Assembly (NCBI GenBank): GCA_002842695.1
Contig: PHDT01000018.1
Span: 1 to 49,232 of the forward strand
Origin: Bacteroidetes bacterium HGW-Bacteroidetes-10
Lineage (GTDB): Bacteria; Bacteroidota; Bacteroidia; Bacteroidales; UBA932
Direction: 5' to 3'
DNA length: 49,232 nt
Of the stretch, positions 10,486 through 19,559 are shown piece by piece (position 1 is the first letter of the stretch; each line of letters starts with the position of its first letter). The notes under the pieces were generated by a model. The model was not told the origin of the DNA. It made no database searches and saw nothing but the letters and a program-made list of their open reading frames with translations. Both the position numbers and the translations under genes were made by a program.

Positions 10486-11280
10486 ATGGAATTTTTCGCA
10501 ACATGCAACGGTATACCAGTACACATTTCAGATAACCGAAAGGGAGACACAGTTCTTGTGTTGCTTCACGGCTATCTTGAAACCCTTTATGTGTGGGAGG
10601 ATTTTACTGCAAAGTTGCCGGAGGGAATACGACTTATTTCAATTGATCTTCCCGGACACGGTCTTACGGGCACAGATAGAAGTGAGAATTCTCTTGAGTT
10701 TTCTGCCGCTGTACTTAAGGCGGTTATGGAAAAATGTGGTGTCGAAAGCGCTTATATTATGGGTCACTCAATGGGAGGATACATTGCAATAGAAGCAGTT
10801 AAGAGGCATCCTAAGCTTTTTAAAGGGCTTGTTCTTATGCACTCCACACCTTTTGCAGATACTGAAGAGAAGAAATCAGACCGGGACAGGGAGATATCCC
10901 TCATAATGCAGGCCAAGCTTCCGGCAATAGCCAGAATGGGTATTCCGCTTATGTTCGCCAAAGCGAATCAGCGTAAATTCGACGAAAAGATACTGGAGCT
11001 TGTTGAGCTGACAGAGACACATGATCCTGAAGGAATTGTAGCCTCAATTGAGGGACTTAAATCAAGACCGGATAATCTGTCATTTCTTAAAGAGTGTGAA
11101 ACACCGCTGCTCATGTTCTTTGGCGCAGATGACTACCATATTTCTGCAGAGAAGGCAAAAATGCTGCAAGAAGAGCTGCCACGTGCAAAAAGCGTGTTTT
11201 TAGCCAATTCGGGGCATAACGGATTTCTGGAGGAGCCAGAGATAGTGAGAGAGGAGTTGCTCCGATTTATGGCGCTGTAA
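10486..11280 (+). CDS. Alpha/beta-fold hydrolase
   Basis: A 264-residue cytoplasmic hydrolase with no signal peptide. The oxyanion-hole segment is LLHGYLETLYVWEDF near residue 28, the nucleophile elbow is GHSMGGY (Ser near 95), the candidate acid lies in MFFGADDYHIS, and the catalytic His is in SGHNGFLEEPE near the end. The order Ser-Asp-His and the length fit the esterase/haloalkane-dehalogenase-like group; the substrate is unknown. It is followed 60 bp later by the P1 peptidase gene on the same strand. Confidence 0.9.
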   Translation: MEFFATCNGIPVHISDNRKGDTVLVLLHGYLETLYVWEDFTAKLPEGIRLISIDLPGHGLTGTDRSENSLEFSAAVLKAVMEKCGVESAYIMGHSMGGYIAIEAVKRHPKLFKGLVLMHSTPFADTEEKKSDRDREISLIMQAKLPAIARMGIPLMFAKANQRKFDEKILELVELTETHDPEGIVASIEGLKSRPDNLSFLKECETPLLMFFGADDYHISAEKAKMLQEELPRAKSVFLANSGHNGFLEEPEIVREELLRFMAL

Positions 11281-11340
11281 CAGCTTCTGCAGCCATACAA
11301 CGCATTATAGCGGCAGATGCCGATACAATTGCATAACATT

Positions 11341-12492
11341 ATGAAAAAAACTCTATTGCCTCTTCTGCTGGCAGCTTTTCTGCTTTTGCCGGGAACTGCC
11401 TCTTCACAAACACAGCTCAGAGATTACGGAATTAAGATTGGCGTGATGAAACCCGGTAAATTCAACGCAATTACCGATGTACCCGGAGTAAAGGTGGGTC
11501 ATGTTACTCTCGTTGAAGGAGAAGAGATAAGAACCGGAGTAACAGCAATTGTTCCTCATGAAGGAAATATCTTCCGAAACAAGGTTCCTGCTGCAATCTT
11601 TGTGGGCAATGGTTTTGGAAAACTTGCCGGCTCTACGCAGGTTAAGGAGCTGGGAAATATTGAAACTCCGGTAATCCTTACCAATACAATGTCTGTGGCA
11701 GCTGCAATGGATGCATTAATAACTTATACACTGGCGCAGCCCGGTAATGAGAATATTGCTTCTGTAAACGGAGTGGTGGGAGAGACCAATGACGGAGGGC
11801 TGAATAATATCAGGGCCAGGGTTGTGACGCCGGACCATGTTCTTAAGGCTATTGAAAATGCAAAGGGCGGATATGTGGAGCAGGGCGGAGTAGGAGCCGG
11901 AACAGGCACAATCTGCTTTGGATACAAGGGGGGGATTGGAACATCTTCAAGAGCTCTTCCTGAGTCGCTTGGCGGATATACAGTGGGTGTGCTGGTTCAG
12001 TCAAATTACGGAGGAGTGCTTGAAATAGGAGGGGTCCCTGTTGGTAAACTGCTTAAGAATTACAGTTACAGTAAAAACATAATGCAGGATGCAGACGGCT
12101 CTTGTATGATTGTCGTTATAACAGATGCGCCTCTTACGTCAAGGAACCTTGAAAGAGTTGCAAAAAGGGCATTTATGGGTCTTGCAAAGAGCGGAGGAAT
12201 CGCCTCTAACGGAAGCGGGGACTACATAATTGCCATATCAACTGCAAAGGAAAATTATGTGACAGAGAATCAGCCTTTATATAAACCGTCAGAGCTGCAC
12301 AACGACTCAATGTCGCCTCTCTTTATGGCCACAATAGAGGCCACAGAGGAGGCGCTCATCAATTCGCTTGTAGCTGCCAGAACAGTAAAGGGGTATAAAG
12401 GAAAGGTGGCTGAGAGATTACCAGAGGAAGTTATCAAAAGGGTATCTTCCGGCATGGATCTCCGCAACCATTTTATAGAGGTCATTCCTTAA
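11341..12492 (+). CDS. Secreted P1-family (DmpA/BapA-like) aminopeptidase
   Basis: P1 peptidases are self-processing Ntn-type hydrolases that remove N-terminal residues or cleave D-amino acid or beta-amino acid amides. The protein has 383 residues from ATG 11341 and a signal peptide MKKTLLPLLLAAFLLLPGTASSQ. Family blocks are ITDVPGVKVGHVTL, TGVTAIVPHEGN, VPAAIFVGNGFGKLAG, NGVVGETNDGGLNNI and GGVGAGTGTICFGYKGGIGTSSR. The self-cleavage site and catalytic Ser are probably in ASNGSGDYIIAIST (family knowledge plus position). Its last 75 bp overlap the 3' end of hflX on the other strand. Confidence 0.9.
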   Translation: MKKTLLPLLLAAFLLLPGTASSQTQLRDYGIKIGVMKPGKFNAITDVPGVKVGHVTLVEGEEIRTGVTAIVPHEGNIFRNKVPAAIFVGNGFGKLAGSTQVKELGNIETPVILTNTMSVAAAMDALITYTLAQPGNENIASVNGVVGETNDGGLNNIRARVVTPDHVLKAIENAKGGYVEQGGVGAGTGTICFGYKGGIGTSSRALPESLGGYTVGVLVQSNYGGVLEIGGVPVGKLLKNYSYSKNIMQDADGSCMIVVITDAPLTSRNLERVAKRAFMGLAKSGGIASNGSGDYIIAISTAKENYVTENQPLYKPSELHNDSMSPLFMATIEATEEALINSLVAARTVKGYKGKVAERLPEEVIKRVSSGMDLRNHFIEVIP

Positions 12493-13611
12493 CTTGTCAA
12501 TCTGAAGCTTTTCACGGGCAGAGATAAATATGCAAGGAGCATTCTCTTTGCTCATCCATGAATTTTTCAGCTCTTCTAGAGAGAAATTCTCGCGTTTCTT
12601 CTCGCCAAAGTCAAATTCATCCTGAGGGACAAAATTGTATGCATCTATCTTGTTGAAAACAAGAAATGTAGGCTTGTTTTTGGCGCCTATCTCGGCAAGA
12701 GTTTCCCGTACTACTTTAATCTGCTCCTCAAAATTAGGGTGGGAGATATCCACTACATGCATCAGAATATCGGACTCTCTTACTTCGTCAAGTGTACTTT
12801 TAAATGACTCAACAAGCTGGTGAGGGAGTTTGCGGATAAATCCAACGGTATCGCTGAGCAGGAACGGAACATTCTCTATAACGACCTTTCTTACAGTTGT
12901 ATCGAGTGTTGCGAAGAGCTTGTTCTCTGCAAATACTTCGCTCTTGGCAAGTAAATTCATAAGTGTACTCTTGCCCACGTTAGTATAACCAACCAGAGAA
13001 ATTCTCACAAGACTGCCTCTGTTTCCTCTCTGTGAGGCCATCTGGCGGTCAATCTTCTTGAGCTGTTCCTTAAGCTTGCTTATTTTGTCCAGAATAATAC
13101 GACGGTCTGTCTCAATCTGGCTCTCTCCCGGTCCTCTCATTCCAATACCACCCCTCTGTCTTTCAAGGTGAGTCCACATCCTTGTCAGACGTGGAAGAAG
13201 ATATTGATATTGAGCAAGCTCTACCTGAGTTTTTGCATATGCTGTCTTAGCCCTCTTTGCAAAGATGTCCAGGATAAGGTTTGTTCTGTCGAGAATGCGG
13301 CACTCAAGTTCCCTTTCAATGTTTCTGAGCTGAGAAGGGGTAAGCTCATCATCAAAGATAACCAGCTTAATATCACGCTCAGTGATATAGGCCTTAATCT
13401 CTTCGAGCTTTCCTGAACCTATGTATGTTTTGGGATTTGGTTTGTCAAGGCGCTGAATGAATCTCTTTTCTCCAAAAGCTCCTGCAGTTTCTGCCAGAAA
13501 CTCAAGCTCTTCCAGATACTCGTATATTTTTTGTTCGTCATCCTGCTGTCTGATAACTCCCACAAAAACGGTTCTTTCGATATTGTCGATATTGGTCTCT
13601 TCTGCTGCCAT
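12418..13611 (-). CDS. hflX: Ribosome-associated GTPase HflX
   Basis: HflX binds the large ribosomal subunit and can split or rescue stalled ribosomes. At 397 residues it has the expected length. The N-terminal HflX domain includes RLDKPNPKTYIGSGKLEEI, followed by the helical linker GGIGMRGPGESQIETDRR. The G domain has G1 GYTNVGKST, a G2 Thr in ATLDTTVRK, G3 DTVGF and G4 NKID. The C-terminus (AGRYPFDNFLW) runs antisense into the P1 peptidase gene; TAA is at 12420-12418. The tonB-like gene lies upstream on the same strand, separated by a terminator. Confidence 0.96.
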   Translation of the reverse strand: MAAEETNIDNIERTVFVGVIRQQDDEQKIYEYLEELEFLAETAGAFGEKRFIQRLDKPNPKTYIGSGKLEEIKAYITERDIKLVIFDDELTPSQLRNIERELECRILDRTNLILDIFAKRAKTAYAKTQVELAQYQYLLPRLTRMWTHLERQRGGIGMRGPGESQIETDRRIILDKISKLKEQLKKIDRQMASQRGNRGSLVRISLVGYTNVGKSTLMNLLAKSEVFAENKLFATLDTTVRKVVIENVPFLLSDTVGFIRKLPHQLVESFKSTLDEVRESDILMHVVDISHPNFEEQIKVVRETLAEIGAKNKPTFLVFNKIDAYNFVPQDEFDFGEKKRENFSLEELKNSWMSKENAPCIFISAREKLQIDKLRNDLYKMVAEIHAGRYPFDNFLW

Positions 13612-13626
13612 AAATATATTAATACT

Positions 13627-13660
13627 AAAAAAGACTGCTTCTAATCGAGGCAGCCTTTTT
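13627..13660 (-). terminator. Terminator after the tonB-like gene
   Basis: On the minus strand AAGGCTGC pairs with GCAGTCTT (one G-T pair), followed by a T-tract. Confidence 0.75.
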
Positions 13661-13682
13661 ATTTATCTTGTTAGAATATTTG

Positions 13683-14375
13683 CTATCTCAACTGGAAGAT
13701 AACAGGGAATGTGTAGCGAACCTTTACAGGTTTGTTTCTCTGTCTTCCTGGTTTCCATTTTGGAGAAGAAGCAACTACGCGGGCAGCCTCTTTGTCAAGT
13801 GATGCGTCAACACCCCTTACAACCTTAACGTCACTTACGCTACCATCTGTATTAACCAGAAACTGGAGGATAACACGACCTTGAACGCCGTTTTCCTTAG
13901 CAATCTCAGGATATACCAGTTTGCCTGCAACCCATTTTGTAAATGTGTTTTCGTCACCGCCCTGGAACTGAGGTTTCTCTTCTACAATTGTAAAAGGAAT
14001 CTCTTCTTCTTCAATTACCTCCTCAACACGGCCTTTAACATAGTCTTTAATCTCTACGCCAAGCTTTTTGTCGTCCTCTGTGTTGATGATAAGATCGTTT
14101 TCAATCTTCATATCGTCATCAACGATTTCGATTACGTCAGAAACTGTAGGGATTTTTGGAATCTCTGCTGGAGGCGGAGGAGTATCGTTAGTGATAGGAA
14201 TCATCTCCTCTTCAATAACAACTGCCGAGCTGTCGCCAAGTGTTGAAATTGATTTCTCGTAGGTTTTCCATTCGAAAGCCAGTAAAACAAGAAGCAGGGT
14301 AGCAATCAACCCAATCTCGGTGAACAACACCTTCTTGTTTTCGAGGTTTGCTTTAGGCGTTTTCTTTATTTCCAT
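13683..14375 (-). CDS. tonB: TonB-like energy transducer
   Basis: TonB couples the inner-membrane proton gradient to outer-membrane TonB-dependent receptors. The protein has 230 residues: a short cytoplasmic N-terminus, one transmembrane segment (about 22-38, TEIGLIATLLLVLLAF), a periplasmic linker rich in Pro, Glu and Asp (TPPPPAEIPKIP, then acidic stretches), and a C-terminal TonB domain (about 150-230) with YPEIAKENGVQGRVILQFLVNTDGSV and the final PVIFQLR. No exbB/exbD genes are adjacent. The symbol is for the family; Bacteroidota carry several TonB paralogues. Confidence 0.93.
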   Translation of the reverse strand: MEIKKTPKANLENKKVLFTEIGLIATLLLVLLAFEWKTYEKSISTLGDSSAVVIEEEMIPITNDTPPPPAEIPKIPTVSDVIEIVDDDMKIENDLIINTEDDKKLGVEIKDYVKGRVEEVIEEEEIPFTIVEEKPQFQGGDENTFTKWVAGKLVYPEIAKENGVQGRVILQFLVNTDGSVSDVKVVRGVDASLDKEAARVVASSPKWKPGRQRNKPVKVRYTFPVIFQLR

Positions 14376-14526
14376 GTCTTTAATTTGAATTCAGATGGTT
14401 ATCGAAATGTAAAATTAGAAAGAAATAATGATTTGACAAGAGTAATTGTGGATAAACGTTGACAAATAATTATTAAATTCAAGAAAATGAGGAAGATAAA
14501 ATTTTAATTGGTTGTTAAAAACTTTG

Positions 14527-14600
<74 letters not shown>

Positions 14601-14602
14601 AT

Positions 14603-14633
14603 ATTATTTTGCACCGCAAAGATGCAAAATAAT
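14603..14633 (-). terminator. Hairpin between mdh and tRNA-Ala
   Basis: Perfect 11-bp arms ATTATTTTGCA and TGCAAAATAAT around a 9-nt loop lie 10 bp after the mdh stop. There is no long T-tract, so it may be a weak terminator or an RNA-processing hairpin. Confidence 0.5.
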
Positions 14634-14643
14634 TCAGAAATTC

Positions 14644-15585
14644 CTAAATGAGATTGAGATCTGTCAGCACGTTGTTTACTGAGCGTACAGAATCTGCACT
14701 CTTGCCAAACAACTCTTTCTCCTCTTCATTAAGGTTAAGCTCAACTATTTTCTCCCATCCGTGTCTGCCCACAACAACTGGTACACCAAGGCAGATATCT
14801 TCCTGAGAGTATTCACCTTCAAGCATTACGCTGCAAGGGTAAATCTTCTTTTCATCAAGTACGATGGATCTCACCAGTGCTGCTGCAGCAGCTCCCGGAG
14901 CATACCATGCAGATGTTCCAAGATGTTTGGTAAGCGTAGCGCCTCCAACCATTGTGTCTTTTGCAATTTGCGAAAGAGCCTCTTCCGACAGAAGTTCGTT
15001 TACAGGAATACCTCTGAGGTTTGCGTAACGAACAAGCGGAATCATAGTAGTATCACCATGTCCTCCAATTACCATTCCGGCAACGTCGCTGGCAGGAGCA
15101 TCAAGAGCTTTGCGAAGATAATAGACGAACCTGTTGCTGTCCAGGATTCCACCCATACCAATCACTTTGTTCTTTGGAAGTTTGTTTTTCTTGATGGTGA
15201 GATAGGTCATAGTGTCCATAGGATTGGAAATTATGACGAATACTGCATTTGGAGAATATTTGAGCGCGTTCTCCACGACGTTGTTTACAATCTCTGCGTT
15301 GGTTCCGATGAGCTCTTCACGAGTCATCCCCGGTTTCCTGGGCAGACCAGATGTAATTACAATAACCTTAGACTTTGCAGTAGCAGCGTAGTCGTTTGTT
15401 ACTCCCGTAATCTTGGTGTCAAATCTGAGCAATTTAGCGGTTTGCATCATGTCAATTGCTTTACCCTCTGCGATACCATCTTTGATATCAAGTAGAACAA
15501 TTTCACCTGCAAACTGCATCATGTTCATTGCGTTAACACATGTTGCACCAACATTCCCGGCTCCGATAACGGTAACTTTAGACAT
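14644..15585 (-). CDS. mdh: Malate dehydrogenase
   Basis: NAD-dependent malate dehydrogenase interconverts malate and oxaloacetate; with FrdAB it belongs to the reductive branch of the TCA cycle that yields succinate in fermenting Bacteroidales. The 313 residues show the nucleotide motif GAGNVGAT (8-15), the substrate-binding arginine of the mobile loop in LPRKPGMTREEL (81-92), ISNPMDTMTYL, and catalytic His176 in GGHGDTTMIPL. The arginine after LP and the short length place it in the LDH-like MDH group. It is a monocistronic gene followed by tRNA-Ala. Confidence 0.97.
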   Translation of the reverse strand: MSKVTVIGAGNVGATCVNAMNMMQFAGEIVLLDIKDGIAEGKAIDMMQTAKLLRFDTKITGVTNDYAATAKSKVIVITSGLPRKPGMTREELIGTNAEIVNNVVENALKYSPNAVFVIISNPMDTMTYLTIKKNKLPKNKVIGMGGILDSNRFVYYLRKALDAPASDVAGMVIGGHGDTTMIPLVRYANLRGIPVNELLSEEALSQIAKDTMVGGATLTKHLGTSAWYAPGAAAAALVRSIVLDEKKIYPCSVMLEGEYSQEDICLGVPVVVGRHGWEKIVELNLNEEEKELFGKSADSVRSVNNVLTDLNLI

Positions 15586-15616
15586 AGTTTTTAAATTTTT
15601 GAATTATATATTTGTG

Positions 15617-15624
15617 TAGTTTTG
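15617..15624 (+). promoter_or_regulatory. -7 box of the CMD-ybeY-mnmG operon
   Basis: TAGTTTTG matches TAnnTTTG. It overlaps a possible upstream TTG start at 15622, which therefore cannot be the translation start. Confidence 0.5.
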
Positions 15625-15642
15625 CCTCAAAAATTTTACCTT

Positions 15643-16002
15643 ATGAATGCTATACAAGAATTCCGCACATATCGTGCCAAGATGAACAAAGTAATATTGG
15701 ATTCAGACAATTTATTTTTCAAAAGATTTTACAATCTTGACACCCGTTGTTATGAGGATGGAGCTTTGTCTTCGCAGACAAAAGAGATGCTGGGACTGGC
15801 AACATCTGCGGTACTCAGATGCGACGATTGCATTAAATATCATATTGAAAAATGCTTCGAACAGGGAGTAACAAGAGAGCAAATGTTTGAAGTTATGTCA
15901 GTAGCAAACCTTGTGGGCGGTTCAATTGTTATTCCGCATACAAGAAGAGCCATTGAATACTGGGACATGCTTGAGGAAGAGATGAGAAACACAAAAATAT
16001 GA
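15643..16002 (+). CDS. Carboxymuconolactone decarboxylase / AhpD-like protein
   Basis: A 119-residue protein from ATG 15643. The CxxC motif is LRCDDCIKYHIEKC, with the downstream His typical of AhpD-type alkylhydroperoxidase folds; the helix GVTREQMFEVMSVANLVGGSIVIPHTRRA is the other conserved block. These proteins are small disulfide oxidoreductases or peroxidase-like; the substrate is unknown. Its stop overlaps the ybeY start (ATGA), so translation is probably coupled. Confidence 0.88.
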   Translation: MNAIQEFRTYRAKMNKVILDSDNLFFKRFYNLDTRCYEDGALSSQTKEMLGLATSAVLRCDDCIKYHIEKCFEQGVTREQMFEVMSVANLVGGSIVIPHTRRAIEYWDMLEEEMRNTKI

Positions 16003-16424
16003 TTACATATCACAAGGAAGGAACTACTTTTGCGATTAAGGGCAAAAGATCTCTGAATAAATGGATTTCTGAGACAATTTCAAGCGAATCCGGAGGAAGT
16101 TTAAGAGTTGGAGATATCTCGGTAATACTATGTTCAGATGAATACCTGTTATCGGTTAATAAACAGTTTCTTAAGCATGATTACTATACAGATATAATCA
16201 CCTTCAATTACTGTGAGGGAGATAGAGTCTCCGGTGATCTTTTCATTAGTGTTGACTCTGTCCGGGAGAATGCAAAGACATATGGAGCAACATTTCAGGA
16301 AGAGTTGCACAGAGTTCTTATTCATGGTGTTTTACACCTGCTTGGATATGACGATCATACAGATGCCGAGAAAGTGATTATGAAGGAGAGGGAAAATCTC
16401 TCATTACAAAGATTAACAATATAG
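15999..16424 (+). CDS. ybeY: Endoribonuclease YbeY (rRNA maturation)
   Basis: YbeY is a zinc metalloprotein involved in 16S rRNA 3'-end maturation and ribosome quality control. The protein has 141 residues. The metal motif H-x3-H-x5-H is seen in HGVLHLLGYDDH near the C-terminus, and YYTDIITFNY is the conserved strand before it. It overlaps the preceding gene by 4 bp (ATGA) and abuts mnmG with no gap (TAG then ATG), so the three genes form a tight operon. Confidence 0.95.
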   Translation: MITYHKEGTTFAIKGKRSLNKWISETISSESGGSLRVGDISVILCSDEYLLSVNKQFLKHDYYTDIITFNYCEGDRVSGDLFISVDSVRENAKTYGATFQEELHRVLIHGVLHLLGYDDHTDAEKVIMKERENLSLQRLTI

Positions 16425-18479
16425 ATGACAGATAATTACGATATAATAGTTATAGGCGCCGGTCATGCTGGCTGTGAAGCCGCACATGCCGCAGCAAAGA
16501 TGGGGTCAAAGGTTCTTCTGCTTACCATGGACATGGGCAAAATAGCTCAAATGTCATGTAATCCGGCTATTGGCGGTATTGCAAAAGGGCAGATAGTAAG
16601 AGAGATAGACGCACTTGGTGGTTGCACAGGTATCGTTACAGATGCAAGTACAATCCAGTTCAGAATGCTTAATCGCTCCAAGGGTCCCGCAATGTGGAGT
16701 CCCAGGGCTCAGTGTGACAGACAGCACTTTTCTCTTAACTGGAGATATATCCTTGAAAACACAAAGAATTTAAATTTGTGGCAGGATACTGTGACTGAAT
16801 TCATATTTGACGGAGACCGGGTTACGGGTGTGGTAACCGAACTTGGTGCTTCCTTTTCTGCAAAAGCCGTAATTCTTACTGCTGGTACTTTCCTTAACGG
16901 AAAACTATATATCGGTCAGAAGACAACACAGGGAGGAAGAGTAGGAGAGCTTCCTTCAAAACACCTTTCTGAGCAGTTGATGGATTTTGGTTTTGTTGTT
17001 GATAAGATGAAAACCGGAACCCCTCCAAGAATTGATGCCAGATCTGTTGATCTGTCAAAACTGGAAATGCAGGAGGGCGACTCCACTCCCGAGAAATTTT
17101 CATATCTGAATATTCCCTCTCCAATTCAGGGAACAGTTAAACAGATGTGCTGCTATATGGTTCATACCAACACGCAGGTTCACGATATTCTAAAAGATGG
17201 CTTTCAGTTTTCACCTCTCTTTTCAGGAAAAATTTCCGGCAGAGGTCCGAGGTACTGCCCGAGCATTGAGGATAAGCTAAGAACCTTTGCTGACAAAAAT
17301 ACGCATCAGCTATTTCTTGAACCTGAGGGATGGAATACCCATGAATACTATCTTCAGGGTTTCTCCTCATCACTTCCTCTCGAGACTCAGCTTAAAGCAC
17401 TGAGGGCAATTCCGGGTCTTGAAAACATAATTATATATCGTCCTGCTTACGCTGTAGAGTACGATTACTTTCCTCCAACGCAATTACACCATTCTCTGGA
17501 GACCAAAATTGCAGAGAATTTATACTTCGCAGGACAGATAAATGGTACTACAGGCTACGAAGAGGCCGCTGCCCAGGGGCTAATGGCCGGCATAAATGCA
17601 CATCTTAAACTTAACGGAAAAGAGCCGCTTGTTCTTAAAAGAGACCAGGCATACATAGGAGTGCTAATTGACGACCTGGTTACAAAGGGTGTTGACGAGC
17701 CTTACAGGATGTTCACCTCCCGGGCAGAGTACAGAATTTTACTAAGGCAGGATAATGCAGATCTTAGATTAACAAAAACTGGTTATGAAATTGGGCTGGC
17801 TTCAAAAGAGAGACTGGATCTGGTAGCATTGAAGTACCGCTATATAAATGCTCTTGTCAACTTCATGGACTCTGCTTCACTTACCCCTGAAGAGATAAAC
17901 GATTATCTAATTTCATCCGGGTCTAGTATTATCTCTCAAAAGAAGAAAATTTCTGAAATTTTGAGCAGACCTCAGGCAGAAATCATAGAAATGCTTAAAA
18001 ATGTTCCACGAGGAACCTTTTTGTCGCATATCAATGATAGTGAAGTTTTAGCATTGATTTTCCGGGTACTAAATTATGAGCCAACTGAAGATAACTTATT
18101 GTCAGAGAGAAATCTTAAAGAGGTTGTTGGCACTAAAGCTACCCTAAGTTCTGAAGCTATATTACCCTATAAAGAGATATCTGATAAAGATGAGGAGCTT
18201 TCGCTTGGAATGATGGCCAGAGAGGTGCTTGAATCTGCAGAGATATTTGTAAAATATAAGGGCTATATTGAGAGAGAGAAGAGAATTGCAGATAAAATTC
18301 TTAAGCTTGAAGATGTAAAAATCCCCGAAAAATTTGATTATTCCGCTCTCACCTCGCTTTCTATAGAATCAAGGCAGAAGCTGGAGAAACACAGGCCTAA
18401 GACAATCTCTCAGGCATCACGAATTCCGGGTGTTTCTCCTGCAGATATATCGATTTTGCTGGTCTACTTTGGGAGATAG
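16425..18479 (+). CDS. mnmG: tRNA U34 carboxymethylaminomethyl synthesis enzyme MnmG (GidA), with extra C-terminal segment
   Basis: MnmG with MnmE installs cmnm5 at U34 of several tRNAs using FAD and folate. The 684 residues include the FAD motif [12 protein letters not shown] (9-20), the [14 protein letters not shown] block, [12 protein letters not shown], the [19 protein letters not shown] block and the C-terminal [26 protein letters not shown]. coli MnmG has about 630 residues. The surplus lies between [13 protein letters not shown] (near 520) and [17 protein letters not shown], where about 60 residues are inserted. The insertion begins with N526-VPRGT531, encoded by a parS-like palindrome. 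The start is ATG 16425, abutting ybeY. A strong terminator follows. Confidence 0.97.
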   Translation: MTDNYDIIVIGAGHAGCEAAHAAAKMGSKVLLLTMDMGKIAQMSCNPAIGGIAKGQIVREIDALGGCTGIVTDASTIQFRMLNRSKGPAMWSPRAQCDRQHFSLNWRYILENTKNLNLWQDTVTEFIFDGDRVTGVVTELGASFSAKAVILTAGTFLNGKLYIGQKTTQGGRVGELPSKHLSEQLMDFGFVVDKMKTGTPPRIDARSVDLSKLEMQEGDSTPEKFSYLNIPSPIQGTVKQMCCYMVHTNTQVHDILKDGFQFSPLFSGKISGRGPRYCPSIEDKLRTFADKNTHQLFLEPEGWNTHEYYLQGFSSSLPLETQLKALRAIPGLENIIIYRPAYAVEYDYFPPTQLHHSLETKIAENLYFAGQINGTTGYEEAAAQGLMAGINAHLKLNGKEPLVLKRDQAYIGVLIDDLVTKGVDEPYRMFTSRAEYRILLRQDNADLRLTKTGYEIGLASKERLDLVALKYRYINALVNFMDSASLTPEEINDYLISSGSSIISQKKKISEILSRPQAEIIEMLKNVPRGTFLSHINDSEVLALIFRVLNYEPTEDNLLSERNLKEVVGTKATLSSEAILPYKEISDKDEELSLGMMAREVLESAEIFVKYKGYIEREKRIADKILKLEDVKIPEKFDYSALTSLSIESRQKLEKHRPKTISQASRIPGVSPADISILLVYFGR
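18002..18017. repeat. parS-like palindrome inside mnmG
   Basis: TGTTCCACGAGGAACC differs from the parS-type palindrome TGTTCCACGTGGAACA at two bases, and both are synonymous third positions (CGT/CGA Arg, ACA/ACC Thr). Function is unknown; it may be a relic of a ParB site. Confidence 0.45.
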
Positions 18480-18564
18480 TCTTGCTATTGCTGATTGGCA
18501 GCAAATCGGGCGCCAATTGTTATAGCGCTAATTGTTGTTACTGTAAGATGCTGATAAAAAAGAA

Positions 18565-18604
18565 GATGGGTTGCGTTCCCCGTGGAACGCAACCCATCAT
18601 TTTG
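18565..18604. terminator. Strong bidirectional terminator after mnmG, with parS-like core
   Basis: A perfect 15-bp stem, GATGGGTTGCGTTCC with GGAACGCAACCCATC, has a 4-nt loop CCGT followed by ATTTTG. The apex CGTTCCCCGTGGAACG resembles the parS-like site in mnmG (three mismatches to TGTTCCACGTGGAACA). The gene on the far side is convergent. Confidence 0.88.
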
Positions 18605-18639
18605 TTGAATAGTTTAATTATTTCAGACCGGATTTCCGG

Positions 18640-19530
18640 TTATTCCATGGGGAGTGAGAGAAGCCGGTTGTTTGCCTTGTCCCATGTGCCCTTTTCAAGT
18701 TCCATAAAGAGGGCTGAAAGTCTCTTCATTTGCATTCCATTCCCGATTTGCTCTGCAGATGCAGAGAAGAGCAGGGGAGTTTCAATAGTAATCGTATTAG
18801 TTTTAGAGAACAAAAGATTTTGAATAATTACTAAGTCTTCTGAATTTGAAGCGGAATTTATGTTTGATTCAAGGATGCTGAAACTCTCTTTTCCGTCAAA
18901 TATCGAAGGATATCCAATAAAATAGCTCTCTTTTCCCGACCTCTTCATTGCGATTCCCTCTCTGAGCATGATCTCGTCCCAGGCATATTTGAGAACTTTT
19001 TCGGGCCACAGATATAATAAATCTGCCATATTTGTCTCTCTAAATACCCTGAAATCTTCGAAAGTAATCCTTTCCAGCGTATGTTCCGGCAATGGTTTCT
19101 GGTTTCCCTTTTGATTTAATACAGCAAAACAGGAGCAAATCTCTTTATCAAAACCGCTCTTCTTGTACAGTTGGAAGAGTGATTCTTCTGCCGGTTTTAC
19201 CAGAATGTAGGAGAGGCCTTCAGTTTTTGCGGCTTCAACCGCATGATTCATTAGAAATTTTGAATATGATTTACCTCTGTGGGTGGGCAAAGTGCCCACC
19301 CCGTAGAGGTATCCGCCATTAATCCGTTCTCCTTTTTCAATAAAAAATGAGGGAATAATTGATAAAACAGAGCAAAATTCATCTCTGTTTTCACCTAAAA
19401 GCCAGGTAGTGGTTTCAGGGAAGCAATTGTCAAGATAATTGTTTATATATGCTTCATCATCAGTGAAACAGATATTCCATATCTTATATATATGTTCCCG
19501 GTCTTCAGGAGTGGCTTTTTTGATGATCAT
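18640..19530 (-). CDS. GNAT-family N-acetyltransferase
   Basis: A 296-residue cytoplasmic protein. Residues 1-130 form a GNAT domain with the acetyl-CoA pyrophosphate-binding loop in GVGTLPTHRGKSYSKFLM and a C-terminal GNAT strand-helix YKKSGFDKEI. The remaining ~150 residues (to LLSLPME) have no motif I can name; double-domain GNAT proteins of the Eis type have a similar size. It lies 29 bp downstream of the acyl-CoA ligase gene on the same strand, probably the last gene of that operon. The acceptor is unknown. Confidence 0.85.
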   Translation of the reverse strand: MIIKKATPEDREHIYKIWNICFTDDEAYINNYLDNCFPETTTWLLGENRDEFCSVLSIIPSFFIEKGERINGGYLYGVGTLPTHRGKSYSKFLMNHAVEAAKTEGLSYILVKPAEESLFQLYKKSGFDKEICSCFAVLNQKGNQKPLPEHTLERITFEDFRVFRETNMADLLYLWPEKVLKYAWDEIMLREGIAMKRSGKESYFIGYPSIFDGKESFSILESNINSASNSEDLVIIQNLLFSKTNTITIETPLLFSASAEQIGNGMQMKRLSALFMELEKGTWDKANNRLLSLPME

Positions 19531-19559
19531 TATTAAATTTTATTCAGTTCAGAGAATGT

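Noticed and set aside
18482..18823. 113-codon plus-strand frame after mnmG
   Set aside because: It runs through the terminator and into the convergent GNAT gene; its VPRGT peptide only reflects the parS-like palindrome.
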